The notes: generated from the sequence alone by a model not told the origin. A DNA stretch of 42,482 nt from Candidatus Kaiserbacteria bacterium CG10_big_fil_rev_8_21_14_0_10_47_16 (GCA_002773395.1 PFBI01000003.1:1027-43508), one strand, 5' to 3'. Counted from the first letter of the stretch, positions 23,487 to 33,550 are shown. Numbers and translations are program-made.

Positions 23487-24335
23487 CTACAGGAGAGAAA
23501 TCTTGTACATGTCCTCTGCATTTTTAAGAAGCTGGAGACGTACCACTTCCTCATCTTCGCCGCGAAGCTCGGCGATTTTTTTATACACTTCCCGTACATG
23601 CATCGGTTCATTGCGCGAACCACGAAACGGCTTTGGCGCCACGTACGGTGCGTCGGTCTCAGCGTGGATCATTTCTATCGGTGCATTCTTTACCACTTCA
23701 TCATAATCGTGAGTGAAGGTAATGACGCCGGTAAATGAGGTCGTAAATCCGATCTCCCAAAATTGTTTTGCAATTTCATGTGTTCCGGCAAAAAAGTGCA
23801 CGTTCCCTTTCACCTTCGCATACTTCTTGAGTAGTACGAGCGCGTCCTCGTAGGCATCCATACTCTTGTCGCTCGCACGGATGTGGAGCATAAGCGGCTT
23901 CCCCACACTGTTCGCAAGTTCAATGTGCTCAATAAAGACCTTCTCTTGTTTTGAGATTGCTTCTGCATTATCTGGTCGATAATAATCGAGCCCGCATTCT
24001 CCAATCGCAACTACCTTCTCGTGCTCTGCGAGCTTTCGGTATTCTTCCTCACTAAATTCTTCACCGCGACTGGTGAACGCCTTTCCTTCTGGTCCAAGCT
24101 CCGCTTCATCGTGATATGACTTATGCGTATGTACGGGATGAATGCCGACAGTCGCATAAAAGCCTTCACCGAGCTCTTCGGCAAGTTCTACTGCACGCAA
24201 GCTCGTATCTTTTTGCGTACCGATATTAATCACCGCAACTCCCGCCTCACGAGCGCGCTCTGCAGCTTCGCGGTAGTCATCATTGAATACCGCAAGATTG
24301 AGGTGTGTGTGAATATCTATGTATTTGAAACTCAT
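23487..24335 (-). CDS. tatD: TatD family metal-dependent hydrolase/DNase
   Basis: 282 residues. The metal motifs are in order: DIHTHLNL (6-13), GECGLDYYRP (about 112-121), LMLHIRASD (about 148-156), HFFAG, and AETDAPYVAP (about 231-240). TIM-barrel nucleases of this family act as 3'-5' exonucleases in repair. It starts 2 nt after metG and is preceded by metG and glyS on the same strand, so an operon is likely. The metG-tatD order is common in bacteria. A slightly longer spacer (SYHDEAELGPEGKAFTSRG) lies near residue 75. Confidence 0.9.
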   Translation of the reverse strand: MSFKYIDIHTHLNLAVFNDDYREAAERAREAGVAVINIGTQKDTSLRAVELAEELGEGFYATVGIHPVHTHKSYHDEAELGPEGKAFTSRGEEFSEEEYRKLAEHEKVVAIGECGLDYYRPDNAEAISKQEKVFIEHIELANSVGKPLMLHIRASDKSMDAYEDALVLLKKYAKVKGNVHFFAGTHEIAKQFWEIGFTTSFTGVITFTHDYDEVVKNAPIEMIHAETDAPYVAPKPFRGSRNEPMHVREVYKKIAELRGEDEEVVRLQLLKNAEDMYKISLL

Positions 24336-24337
24336 GA

Positions 24338-25774
24338 CTAATCAATACGTACAAAGAGGTTTTCTGGCTTTTTGTTTTCGCGAACCGCTTCTTTTATTTT
24401 CTCTGCAGTTTCTGGCATAAACACAACAAGATGTTCCGCAATTCGGTAGATATGCTTTACCAGTTTTTCAATAACTTCCTTCCCCTCCGCAACTTCTGTT
24501 GGATTATCTGATTTCACTTTCTTAAACGGTGTGGTCTCCTGAATGAGTTCGTCACCTTTTTGAATATGGAAATATATAAGATCAAAAGCTGCATCAAGAC
24601 GGTACGCATCAAGCTGCGTTCTGAAGTCCTTTTCAATTGGTGTATCCTCGACACTAACCGGCCCTTCAAGATTATCCTCTGCCATCTTCATCACGCGTGA
24701 GACGAGGTTCCCAAGACCGTTCACAAGGTTTGCGGTGTACGCTTCATGGACTTTCTCCATCGTTACATCAGTGTCTTCAAACGGATGTACGTGACGCGCA
24801 AGGAAGTAGCGGAGCGCTTCAGTGCCGTACTTCTCTTTTACCGTAAGCGGATCAATTACGTTCCCGAGTGACTTGCTCATCTTCGCGCCACCTGAGGTAA
24901 TGAATCCGTGAATCACAATCTGCTTTGGCAGCGGGAGCCCTGCAGAAAGAAGCATCGCGGCCCAAATAGCGCTCTGCTGACGAAGATTGTCCTTCCCTGC
25001 AAACTGAATCCCTGGCCAATAGCCACCAAAATCTTCCTTCTCTGGCCAGCCGGTTGTACTGATGTAGTTGGTAAGTGCATCAAACCACACGTACATGACA
25101 TGATCATCATCTCCTGGCACGGGTACCCCCCATGACATTTTTTCTTTGAGGCGTGAGACAGAAAAGTCTTGCAATCCTCCTTCTACAAACTTTTTGATTT
25201 CATTGAATCGATAGTCTGGCACCACGAAGTCTGGATGCTCTGCGTAAAACGCAAGGAGTTTTTCTCCATACTTTGAAAATCGAAAAAAGTAATTTTCTTC
25301 TTCGCGGATTTCTATCTCAAGGTTTGGGTGCAGGTGGCACTTCCCATCAATAAGTTCTGAGTCTGTTTTCTCCAGTTCACATCCTTTGCAGTATTTAATA
25401 ATCTGCTTCGCTTTATAAATATCACCGTTTGCGTCACACCGCCTCCACATTTCTTGTGCAGCTTCTTTGTGGTGAGGATTGGTCGTACGAATAAAGTGAA
25501 TCTCTGGGAGTACACCAAGTTCACCGAGAAGGTTTTTAAAATCGAGCGAGAGTTCATCTGTGTATCGTTGTGTATCAGTTCCGGCTTCGAGAGCCTTTTC
25601 ATATACTTTCTGACCATGTTCGTCTGTACCCGTGTTGAAAAACACATCCTTCCCCACAAGCGTCTGGTATCGGGCGATAACGTCCGCCTGCACAATTTCA
25701 AGCGCAAAGCCGATGTGCGGCTTTGCGTTTACGTATGGGAGCGTTGTGGTGAGATAGAATTTTTCCTTTTCCAT
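24338..25774 (-). CDS. metG: Methionine--tRNA ligase
   Basis: 478 residues. The class I catalytic core has HIGF (20-23) and KMSKS (298-302), and a zinc knuckle CKGC plus CHLH (about 129-148). The helical anticodon domain follows to the end; there is no C-terminal tRNA-binding EMAP domain, so this is the short form. The AGKDNLRQQSAIWAAML segment replaces the usual GKDILRFHAVYWPA, a variant I associate with CPR MetRS. No SD. It lies between glyS and tatD. Confidence 0.95.
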   Translation of the reverse strand: MEKEKFYLTTTLPYVNAKPHIGFALEIVQADVIARYQTLVGKDVFFNTGTDEHGQKVYEKALEAGTDTQRYTDELSLDFKNLLGELGVLPEIHFIRTTNPHHKEAAQEMWRRCDANGDIYKAKQIIKYCKGCELEKTDSELIDGKCHLHPNLEIEIREEENYFFRFSKYGEKLLAFYAEHPDFVVPDYRFNEIKKFVEGGLQDFSVSRLKEKMSWGVPVPGDDDHVMYVWFDALTNYISTTGWPEKEDFGGYWPGIQFAGKDNLRQQSAIWAAMLLSAGLPLPKQIVIHGFITSGGAKMSKSLGNVIDPLTVKEKYGTEALRYFLARHVHPFEDTDVTMEKVHEAYTANLVNGLGNLVSRVMKMAEDNLEGPVSVEDTPIEKDFRTQLDAYRLDAAFDLIYFHIQKGDELIQETTPFKKVKSDNPTEVAEGKEVIEKLVKHIYRIAEHLVVFMPETAEKIKEAVRENKKPENLFVRID

Positions 25775-25784
25775 GAGATAGGTA

Positions 25785-27113
25785 TTAGCTCTGCATCAAT
25801 ACTGATACAAGGTCGGAGATTGCGACGCGCTGCTGCTCGCCAGTGTCGCGGTCACGGACAGTAACGGTGTCTTTGAGTTCTGGCTTTTCTTCGCCAAGTG
25901 TCTCGAAGTCGATGGTGACGCAGTGTGGCGTACCAATTTCATCTTGTCTTCGGTATCGCTTCCCTACGTTGCCGTTGTCATCCCACGCAACGTTACCAAA
26001 CTGCTTCTTCAGCATCGTGAATACTTCGCGTGCTTTTTCTACAAGTTCTGGCTTGTTCTTAAGGAGTGGTGAGACCGCAACACGATTTGGCGCAAGGTAC
26101 GTAGGGAGCTTTAGGTATGTGCGTGTTTCGCCACCCATTTCATCTTCTGTGTATGCTTCTGAAAGAATTGCAATAAATGCACGTCCGACTCCAAAAGAAG
26201 GCTCGAGCACGTGCGGAATAAATCGTGATCCATCTGCATCAATGTATTCGAGTGATGTACCACTCGCTTCCATATGATTCTTTAAATCATGATCAGTACG
26301 GTACGCAAAACCAGCAAGCTCATCAAAGCCCTTTCCTGGGAAGTTGTATTCAAAATCAATCGTACGCTTGCTGTAGTGTGCAAGATCACTCTCTTCAACT
26401 TCAAGTTCCTTGAGGTTTTCCTCTTTAAGACCAATATGTGCAAACCATGCAAGGATGTTTTCTCTCCATACTTCAAACTGTGCCTTCCACTCTTCTTCAC
26501 GAACAAAGTATTCGATTTCCATTTGTTCAAACTCACGTACGCGGAAAAGAAATTCCCGCGGTGCAATTTCATTTCGAAACGCTTTCCCAATCTGCGCGAT
26601 ACCAAACGGCATCTTCGGGCTCATTGAGTCGACTACGTTCTTGAAGTTCACAAAAATACCCTGTGCGGTCTCTGGACGAAGGTATGATTTCTGTGAACCA
26701 TCCGCTCCAACCTTGGTTTCAAACATAAGGTTAAAGTTACGCACTTCACCAAGCTCCCCCTTGCAGTCGGGGCATACTTCCGTGTTTTCAAGATGGTCTG
26801 CACGAAAACGGTGATTGCACTTTGTACATTCGGTAATTGGATCTGAGAACCCTGCGCCTGTATGCCCTGACGCTTCCCACACTTTTTCATTCATTAAAAT
26901 AGCGGCGTCGAGTCCATACATGTCTTCACGGCCTTCGACAAACATCTTCCACCACTCGCGCTTGATGTTGTTATTGAGCGCGACACCGAGTGGACCTAAG
27001 TCCCACGTACCGGCAAGACCTCCGTAAATATCTGAGCCTTGGAATACAAAACCACGACGTTTACACAGTGATACGATTTTTTCCATCTTGTTTTCGTCCT
27101 TTTTTTCAGCCAT
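25785..27113 (-). CDS. glyS: Glycine--tRNA ligase, alpha2 type
   Basis: 442 residues. Class II core with CKRRGFVFQGSDIYGGLAGTWDLGPLG at the N-terminus, a zinc ribbon (CTKC and CPDC at about 96-118), motif 2 (FRNEIAPREFLFRVREFEQME) and motif 3 (EPSFGVGRAFIAIL). The C-terminal anticodon domain ends QRVAISDLVSVL. It is the archaeal/eukaryotic-like homodimer form, not the GlyQS tetramer. 10 nt upstream of metG. No SD. Confidence 0.95.
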   Translation of the reverse strand: MAEKKDENKMEKIVSLCKRRGFVFQGSDIYGGLAGTWDLGPLGVALNNNIKREWWKMFVEGREDMYGLDAAILMNEKVWEASGHTGAGFSDPITECTKCNHRFRADHLENTEVCPDCKGELGEVRNFNLMFETKVGADGSQKSYLRPETAQGIFVNFKNVVDSMSPKMPFGIAQIGKAFRNEIAPREFLFRVREFEQMEIEYFVREEEWKAQFEVWRENILAWFAHIGLKEENLKELEVEESDLAHYSKRTIDFEYNFPGKGFDELAGFAYRTDHDLKNHMEASGTSLEYIDADGSRFIPHVLEPSFGVGRAFIAILSEAYTEDEMGGETRTYLKLPTYLAPNRVAVSPLLKNKPELVEKAREVFTMLKKQFGNVAWDDNGNVGKRYRRQDEIGTPHCVTIDFETLGEEKPELKDTVTVRDRDTGEQQRVAISDLVSVLMQS

Positions 27114-27139
27114 AGAATGAGTTCAGAGTACCACCTTTT

Positions 27140-29266
27140 TTACTCAGATGCACGTACGGTTCCGGAGTCACTTCCTTCGCCCTTTTCAAGGAGGACGGTA
27201 TTAACTGCGCCCGATGTTGAGCGTGTTGTAGCGCTCGTAAAGCTATCAGTTGCCTTGAATTGCTGTGATTCTACCAATGTTGGGATCTTCCCAACCTGCG
27301 CCGTACTCGGCGTCAGCCCCAGTTGAACGGAGGCGCTTGTCGATCCTTTGGCAGGGATACTGCCAATATTCCAAATGAGTGTTCGGCTCCCTTGATCGAA
27401 GGAAATATCATCACCGGAAGTAACTTTATTCTTCCATGCAACGTACGACGGAAGTGTTGCGGTGAGTGTTGCACCGGTGAGTGCATTACCCCCGTTTTGT
27501 ACAAAGAATGTTACTGAGTAGGTAGTGGTGTCTCCCGCAACTGGTGGAACCGGACCGCTGTTTGAAAATATTTTATCGCCATAGCTAACCTCTGTTGAAA
27601 CACTCGCTGAACCTGCGACACGAATCGTGCGCGTCTTGGTATCTTTCAAAGATTCTGGAACACGGTTACTCACATGAGTACCCGAAACAGAAACAGAGAG
27701 TGTGAGTTCTGGAGACTGCACACCATCTGGAATAGTAACGAAGAATGAAACGTTGCTCTTCTTCCCCGGACCTATTTCACCAAGCGATGAAACCCCACCG
27801 CTGTCCCATGTAATGGTATGGGCGGATGCATTATAAGAACCGTTCCCGGCGTTCACTACCACTCCATTTGCCGCACTCCCCCCGAATGTAACGACGACTT
27901 CCCCATCGTAGATTGCTTCATCGAGTGTATTGAGTACATCGATGCGTACACTGCCTTCTTCCCCTTTTCCGAGGGTGATATCTTCATCGCTTGAACCATT
28001 GATCGTCACCGCAACATCAAGAAAGGCGGAGCCCACACGTATATCAAATGTATTTGTACTATAGAGCGACGCGAGTGAAAATCGGTCACTGCTACTTGAG
28101 ACACCGGTCGACGCGGTAAATGTTGCTTTATCACCTTGCGCACCATTCATCGTACCGTGAATAGTGATGGTTGTTTTACTCTCTGGATCGAGCGTATTGA
28201 TGCGCCATGTATCACTCCCTGACACCGGCGCGGGGTCAGCTGAGGTAAAAGTGAATCCGCTTGGATAATCGACGGTGACCAAAACGTTATCGAGTGACGT
28301 TGGTGAGTTTGATCCAACGGTCATGACGATAGTCGTGTCTTGTCCTACCGTGACTGTTTGTGGTGCATCAATGAGAATAACGACGGGTGACGAACTAATT
28401 TTAAATCGGTACGGATCAGCTTCTTTGTAGAAAGTCGAGTTGGAACCACTGATACGATACTCAACGGCAACGCTGATGCTCTTTTCACTGTTTTCTTCCC
28501 CAAACACCACGGCCTTCGTTTCGATATTCCTAACCTCTCCTGATTTCAGACTTTCGAGTGGCAACCGCTCTGTATATAATTCCTTTCCTGAACCGTCTGC
28601 TTTTTGCGTACCTGATGGATACCCAATGACGAGCGTCGCTGAGTCAATATTTACGTCGTTATCATTAGAGATGGCGATATGGATAGTCATTTCCTCTCCT
28701 GCACTTACTGCGAAATCTCCCGTTACGGCAACATTGATATTCGCTCCCGAAATAGTGTTGTTTCCGAATACGAAGAAGAGGCCGGAGAGGATGAGCATGA
28801 CTGCGAAAAATATCACTCCTCCGAGCAATAACTTGGTGCGGTACTTACGACTACGTGTTGGATATGTCATAAACTCTTCTGACATAGTAACAGAGTCCTC
28901 CAAGCGAGCGGCGCTGCGTTTTACCCGCTCTATTTGTGTAGCAGCAACGGTCGCAGCCTGCTGGAACAACGGCTGCTTTGGCTTTGGCGCTGGCTGTTGC
29001 GTTATAGGGCGAGGGCGTGCAATATTCCCCGCTTCGATACTTCGAATAGCGCGTTGGCGCTCTGCATTCTTACGTACACCAGACTCGTTCCAGTCGCGTG
29101 CAACGGGTGCGGTCTTTCGTTCCAGTTTTGTTCTTCGGACCACTTGTGAATTTTGTGCCCCTCGCGCATACAGGCGCTCAGAAAGCGCGTCAATCTTTGA
29201 CGCTTCACCCGCTTCGGGTTTCACCTTTCTTGTCGTTGCCGACTTTTTCTTTGGGGTCTCTGCCAT
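27140..29266 (-). CDS. Large surface protein with cytoplasmic tail, one TM helix and Ig-like/DUF11 repeats
   Basis: 708 residues. The first 140 are basic and soluble (KKKSATTRKVKPEAGEASK), then one TM helix (about 146-167, LLLGGVIFFAVMLILSGLFFVF). The outer part is a series of beta-sandwich repeats of the DUF11/CARDB type (DNVLVTVDYPSGFTFTSADP, TGATLTATLPSYVAWKNK, LIWNIGSIPAKGSTSASVQL). No LPxTG or second anchor. It may be a surface adhesin or scaffold, which is inferred from domains. Single gene between glyS and recO; no SD. Confidence 0.7.
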   Translation of the reverse strand: MAETPKKKSATTRKVKPEAGEASKIDALSERLYARGAQNSQVVRRTKLERKTAPVARDWNESGVRKNAERQRAIRSIEAGNIARPRPITQQPAPKPKQPLFQQAATVAATQIERVKRSAARLEDSVTMSEEFMTYPTRSRKYRTKLLLGGVIFFAVMLILSGLFFVFGNNTISGANINVAVTGDFAVSAGEEMTIHIAISNDNDVNIDSATLVIGYPSGTQKADGSGKELYTERLPLESLKSGEVRNIETKAVVFGEENSEKSISVAVEYRISGSNSTFYKEADPYRFKISSSPVVILIDAPQTVTVGQDTTIVMTVGSNSPTSLDNVLVTVDYPSGFTFTSADPAPVSGSDTWRINTLDPESKTTITIHGTMNGAQGDKATFTASTGVSSSSDRFSLASLYSTNTFDIRVGSAFLDVAVTINGSSDEDITLGKGEEGSVRIDVLNTLDEAIYDGEVVVTFGGSAANGVVVNAGNGSYNASAHTITWDSGGVSSLGEIGPGKKSNVSFFVTIPDGVQSPELTLSVSVSGTHVSNRVPESLKDTKTRTIRVAGSASVSTEVSYGDKIFSNSGPVPPVAGDTTTYSVTFFVQNGGNALTGATLTATLPSYVAWKNKVTSGDDISFDQGSRTLIWNIGSIPAKGSTSASVQLGLTPSTAQVGKIPTLVESQQFKATDSFTSATTRSTSGAVNTVLLEKGEGSDSGTVRASE

Positions 29267-29294
29267 AGATAACGCTCATTTTACCACATCTCTT

Positions 29295-29870
29295 TTAGAG
29301 CTGGCTGGCAGTGAGTGCACGTTCAATTGCCTTTCGGCCATGCGCAGCGCTTTCTGGAGAAAGCGCTGCGCATGCCTCATGTGCGTTCGCAGTCTCAATC
29401 AATACACGGTACACGTCTTTTGGCGCAATGTACCCGAGTGCATGGAGAATCCGAAGCGCGAGGACAAATTCAATATCTTCTTTTGCATTATCAGACAGTG
29501 CCTGCAGGGTGCCGACGACATCATCATAGAGTGCAGGTGCTGATGATTCTCCGTGCAGAAATCTTCGCAGCAGTCGCACAGTGTTTCGAAGGAGTGTACG
29601 GGCTTCGCGAGACGGGCTCCTAAAATATAAATTCTCAAGTGATTCTGCACCCGTGACGCGCCATCCTCCCTTTCCTCGCACAAGTGACATACGCGCAAGC
29701 GAAAAATCCTGCAGTGCGTATCGATGTTTTGATCGCTCTTCACGAGCACTCTTCGCACTCGCCCAAATCATTCCCGCCTCTCGGGTAAAGAGAAGGTATG
29801 ACATGTCGGACGTGTTATTTTGTCGCGATCCACATACGAGTGCTTCAGTAATGTATATTGCGTACGCCAT
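29295..29870 (-). CDS. recO: DNA repair protein RecO
   Basis: 191 residues from the ATG at 29870. The N-terminal OB fold shows the family pattern (YITEALVCGSRQNNTSDMSYLLFTREAGMIWASAKSAREERSKHRYALQDFS) and a helical domain follows. The zinc-binding cysteines found in many RecO are absent and the C-terminus is shorter than the usual 240. RecO loads RecA on SSB-coated DNA, and recA and ssb are in this window. It starts 10 nt after ileS, so the two are probably co-transcribed. Moderately diverged. Confidence 0.75.
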   Translation of the reverse strand: MAYAIYITEALVCGSRQNNTSDMSYLLFTREAGMIWASAKSAREERSKHRYALQDFSLARMSLVRGKGGWRVTGAESLENLYFRSPSREARTLLRNTVRLLRRFLHGESSAPALYDDVVGTLQALSDNAKEDIEFVLALRILHALGYIAPKDVYRVLIETANAHEACAALSPESAAHGRKAIERALTASQL

Positions 29871-29880
29871 ACGTATATTC

Positions 29881-32800
29881 TTAGTTTCGCTTCGTGAGTT
29901 CAACCGTCAGCGAATGCTCACCCGCAGTTATTTCATTTCCTTCCGCATTTCCAAACGAAATGCTGTCTGCCCCGACCGTTGCCGTAACTTCCTTTTCGAA
30001 TGTTCGAATGACGGCCTCCCCACTATCTGATGTCTGCACCATGAGGGTAATGCGGTCACTCGGTTCGAGCCCCGCTTGCTTGCGCATCTCTTGAATAGCA
30101 CGAATAAATTCGCGTGCGTCACCCTCCATCTGGAGTTCTGGAGTAATGGTTGTATCAAGCGCAACTTCTCCTTCACCAAGACTTCCTTCGTGCACAATCT
30201 CTTTCACATTCACTTCATCACGAATGAGCGCGAGATACTCGTCTCTGAGTTTATGTACGACATGCGTCACCTTGAGTGCTTGTAGTGGCTGACGTACTTT
30301 TATATTCGCGCGTGAACGAGCTTCGAGTCCGAGTGTTACCACATCACGTACAATTTGCATCTCCTCCATTACTCCAGCATCTACCTTTTTCACCTTTGGC
30401 CAGTTTGCAAGATGTACACTCTCGGGATCCTTTCCTTCTTTTACTTGCCCATACAGATACTCAGCATAGAACGGCATCGATGGCGCCATCACGAGCGAAA
30501 GTGTTTTCAATACGTGCCGCAGTGTTGCGAGTGCAAGCGCTTTATCTTTTACCAAATCCTCAGAATCTGAAGTTTCGGTTTCAGATGCAAGGCGTGGGAA
30601 TGCTGACGACAGAGCCGTACGGTTTTGTACGGTGTCGGAGACAGCAGGGTCCCGCAACAAAGCAGATGAGCCGAAAGGCAGATTCTGCTTAAAGCGATCG
30701 CGTGAGCGGCGCATATACCACACTGAAAGATCGTCGATAAAATCGGTAATCGGTCGTGTTGCTTTATCGAGTTCGTAGTTCTTAAATCCATCTGTCACAC
30801 ACGCCGTGAGGTCGTTGAGTCGCGCGATAATCCATCGGTCAAGGACGTTCTTTGAATCATCATCTGCCTTCGTACCGTCGGCGTACATTTCATACATGGC
30901 AAGTACGTTATGCAGACGTCCGATATTTTTCCGATGGAGTTCAAGTACATCCTTTTCAGAGAAATTAAGATCTTCTCCTTTCATTGTTGGAGACGCGAGG
31001 AGATAGAAACGAATTGCATCTGCACCAACGCGATCAGCAAGCTGGGCGGGGTCCGGATAGTTCTGTAGCTTCTTACTCATTTTCTTACCATCTTCTGCAA
31101 GAACGAGTCCGTTTACAATCACATTTTCGTACGGAGATTTTCCAAAGAGCGCCGTCCCGAGTACAAGAAGTGAATAGAACCATCCACGTGTTTGATCGAG
31201 CCCTTCCGCAATAAATTGTGCGGGATATCCCTTCCCTTTCTTCGGGTTGAAGGTATCGAGGTTTTCAAATGGATAGTGATTCTGTCCATACGGCATTGAG
31301 CCCGACTCAAACCAACAATCGAATACATCCGGTACACGTTCGAGTTTTACCTCACCTTCATAGAGATCGATGTTGTCGATGTATGGTCGATGATAATCGA
31401 GTTCAAAGTTATCGTTGTGTGGCATTGGTGTGAACGGTAACTCTCGTATTTCTGCGTTTTTAAAATCACGTAAATACCCTTCTTCGCGAAGTGTAATTGA
31501 AGCAGCGATCCCACCACCCTCAGTAACAGCTTTCAGTGCATACAACGAACTTCCGTGACCTACAATAAGAATTTTTTTATCTTGATACTTTGCATCAACT
31601 TCATAAAGAAACTCTCCAGACCGTTTTTGTACACTCTGTCGACTTTCAACACCTTCAATGTCCTTCGTAAACTCTTCCTTACGGTCTGCATACAAGGCTT
31701 TGTGGTCGGCCCATGTTTTACCTTCTAGCGCATCACCCGCATCAAGCTCTCCAATTCGTGGGTCCTCAATAAGATTTTCAGATGGAACTCCGAGTATTTC
31801 AGCAATAGCTTCTGCCGTCTGCTTCGTACGAAGGAAACCTGAATGGAAAATATATTCAATTCCTTTCGGCAAGTCCTTTGCTGCTTTCTGAACTTGGTCA
31901 ATCCCTTTTTCTGTAAGTGGGTCGTTATTTTCTTTTTGAGCACTGATGATTCCCTGCACATTCGACTCACTCTCCCCATGACGCATGAGGAAATACTGAT
32001 TGCCTGACTTTGGCACGTACTCCTGCATTTCTGCAAGCGAGCCGAATATTTTGTATTCTTTCGTCACCGAATTCTTCCAGATCGGAAGTGGCGCACCCCA
32101 GTATCGCTGGCGACTAATTGCCCAATCGCGCGCACCTTCAAGCCACTTACCGAAACGCGACGTTCCTACATGCTCGGGCACCCACTTCACCTTTTTGTTT
32201 TCAGCGACAAGCTTATCTTTGATATCAGTCACTTTCACAAACCATGACGTTGTAGCGTAGTTGAGAAGCGGTGTATCGCAGCGCCAACAGTGCGGGTAGC
32301 TATGCGTAATATTTTCTTTCTGCAAGAGCAGGTTTCGTGCTTTCAGATTACGCACTACTTCAATATCACTATCGAGGTGTGTCACCTCGCTCGCCTCGTC
32401 ATCCTTCGGCTTCACGAGAAGCCCCGCGAAGTCAGTCACGAAGTCCATAAAATGTCCTGCGGTATTAACGTGATGCACAATCGGCACACCGTTCTCTTTC
32501 GCAAGATTCATGTCGTCCTCACCGTATGCGGGAGCAATGTGTACTGCGCCCGTTCCCTCTTCGCCAATTTCTACGTAATCAGCATGATAAATCTTCCATG
32601 CGTTTTCTTTGTTTTCTATATCCTGCTTTTGCAGGTAATTAAACGGTGGTACGTATGATTTACCTACAAGATCTTTCCCTTTCACGGTCTCAAGCACTTC
32701 GTACTCATCAGTACCAAGTTGCGAGAGACGCTCCTTCGCGAGGATTACAGTTTCTTCTCCTTCTTCAGTTTTTACGCGCACCTTCACATATTCAATATCC

Positions 32801-33537
32801 TTGTTCACCGCTGCGGCCATATTTCCCGGCAGCGTCCACGGTGTTGTCGTCCACACGAGAAGCGATGTGTCTGGCTCATCTACAAGCGGAAGCTTCACCG
32901 TTACGGCAATATCTTTGATATCTTTGTACCCCTGATTCACTTCAAAGTTTGAGAGCGTCGTACCGCATCGTGGGCAGAGGTGCATACTCTTAAATCCTTC
33001 ATACACCAACCCTTTTTTATTGAGTTCGCTAAAGACGTGCCACACACTCTCGGTGTAGGTTGGATCCATCGTCTTGTAGTCGTTGTCCATGTCCACGAAG
33101 CGACCCATGCGTGGGATGATTCGTTTCCAATCATCGGCATACTCGAGCACTGCCTCGCGCGCCGTTTCATTGAATGTTTGTACACCAAGTTCTTCAATGT
33201 CACGCTTCGTCGCAAGACCAAGACGTTTCTCGATAAGGTTTTCAAGTGGGAGTCCGTGACAATCCCATCCCCACCGTCGCTTCACGCGGTAGCCGTTCAT
33301 CGTCCAAAATCGTGGGATAGCATCCTTAATTGTCCCCGCAAGAATGTGTCCGTAGTGTGGAAGTCCGGTCGCAAACGGCGGCCCATCATAAAATACAAAA
33401 TCCCCATGTGGGGCATCTTTTTCTACACTCTTATTAAAAATCTCCTCAGCCTTCCAAAAAGCGAGCGTTTCTTCTTCGCGGAGCGCAACATCACTCTTTT
33501 CTACAGCGTCTGCTGTATTATTTTTTTCTTTATTCAT
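29881..33537 (-). CDS. ileS: Isoleucine--tRNA ligase with inserted histidine phosphatase domain
   Basis: 1218 residues, about 170 more than type 2 IleRS. Class I signatures: PPFATGLPHYGH (53-64) and KMSKK (819-823) in KMSKKLQNYPDP, which mark the eukaryote-like, type 2 enzyme. The CP1 editing domain spans about 185-420. Between ISRQRYWGAPLPIW (474-487) and the HRPYID motif (716-721) lies a complete histidine phosphatase/phosphoglycerate-mutase-type domain (about 511-703): RHGE (519-522), RTKQT (570-574), LEG with Glu605, and GHG with His661. All catalytic residues of that family are there. A second low-complexity insertion lies at about 951-995. The frame is unbroken. Two extended -10 motifs precede it (33551-33605). 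No SD. Confidence 0.95.
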   Translation of the reverse strand: MNKEKNNTADAVEKSDVALREEETLAFWKAEEIFNKSVEKDAPHGDFVFYDGPPFATGLPHYGHILAGTIKDAIPRFWTMNGYRVKRRWGWDCHGLPLENLIEKRLGLATKRDIEELGVQTFNETAREAVLEYADDWKRIIPRMGRFVDMDNDYKTMDPTYTESVWHVFSELNKKGLVYEGFKSMHLCPRCGTTLSNFEVNQGYKDIKDIAVTVKLPLVDEPDTSLLVWTTTPWTLPGNMAAAVNKDIEYVKVRVKTEEGEETVILAKERLSQLGTDEYEVLETVKGKDLVGKSYVPPFNYLQKQDIENKENAWKIYHADYVEIGEEGTGAVHIAPAYGEDDMNLAKENGVPIVHHVNTAGHFMDFVTDFAGLLVKPKDDEASEVTHLDSDIEVVRNLKARNLLLQKENITHSYPHCWRCDTPLLNYATTSWFVKVTDIKDKLVAENKKVKWVPEHVGTSRFGKWLEGARDWAISRQRYWGAPLPIWKNSVTKEYKIFGSLAEMQEYVPKSGNQYFLMRHGESESNVQGIISAQKENNDPLTEKGIDQVQKAAKDLPKGIEYIFHSGFLRTKQTAEAIAEILGVPSENLIEDPRIGELDAGDALEGKTWADHKALYADRKEEFTKDIEGVESRQSVQKRSGEFLYEVDAKYQDKKILIVGHGSSLYALKAVTEGGGIAASITLREEGYLRDFKNAEIRELPFTPMPHNDNFELDYHRPYIDNIDLYEGEVKLERVPDVFDCWFESGSMPYGQNHYPFENLDTFNPKKGKGYPAQFIAEGLDQTRGWFYSLLVLGTALFGKSPYENVIVNGLVLAEDGKKMSKKLQNYPDPAQLADRVGADAIRFYLLASPTMKGEDLNFSEKDVLELHRKNIGRLHNVLAMYEMYADGTKADDDSKNVLDRWIIARLNDLTACVTDGFKNYELDKATRPITDFIDDLSVWYMRRSRDRFKQNLPFGSSALLRDPAVSDTVQNRTALSSAFPRLASETETSDSEDLVKDKALALATLRHVLKTLSLVMAPSMPFYAEYLYGQVKEGKDPESVHLANWPKVKKVDAGVMEEMQIVRDVVTLGLEARSRANIKVRQPLQALKVTHVVHKLRDEYLALIRDEVNVKEIVHEGSLGEGEVALDTTITPELQMEGDAREFIRAIQEMRKQAGLEPSDRITLMVQTSDSGEAVIRTFEKEVTATVGADSISFGNAEGNEITAGEHSLTVELTKRN

Positions 33538-33550
33538 AGACTTGAATTAT

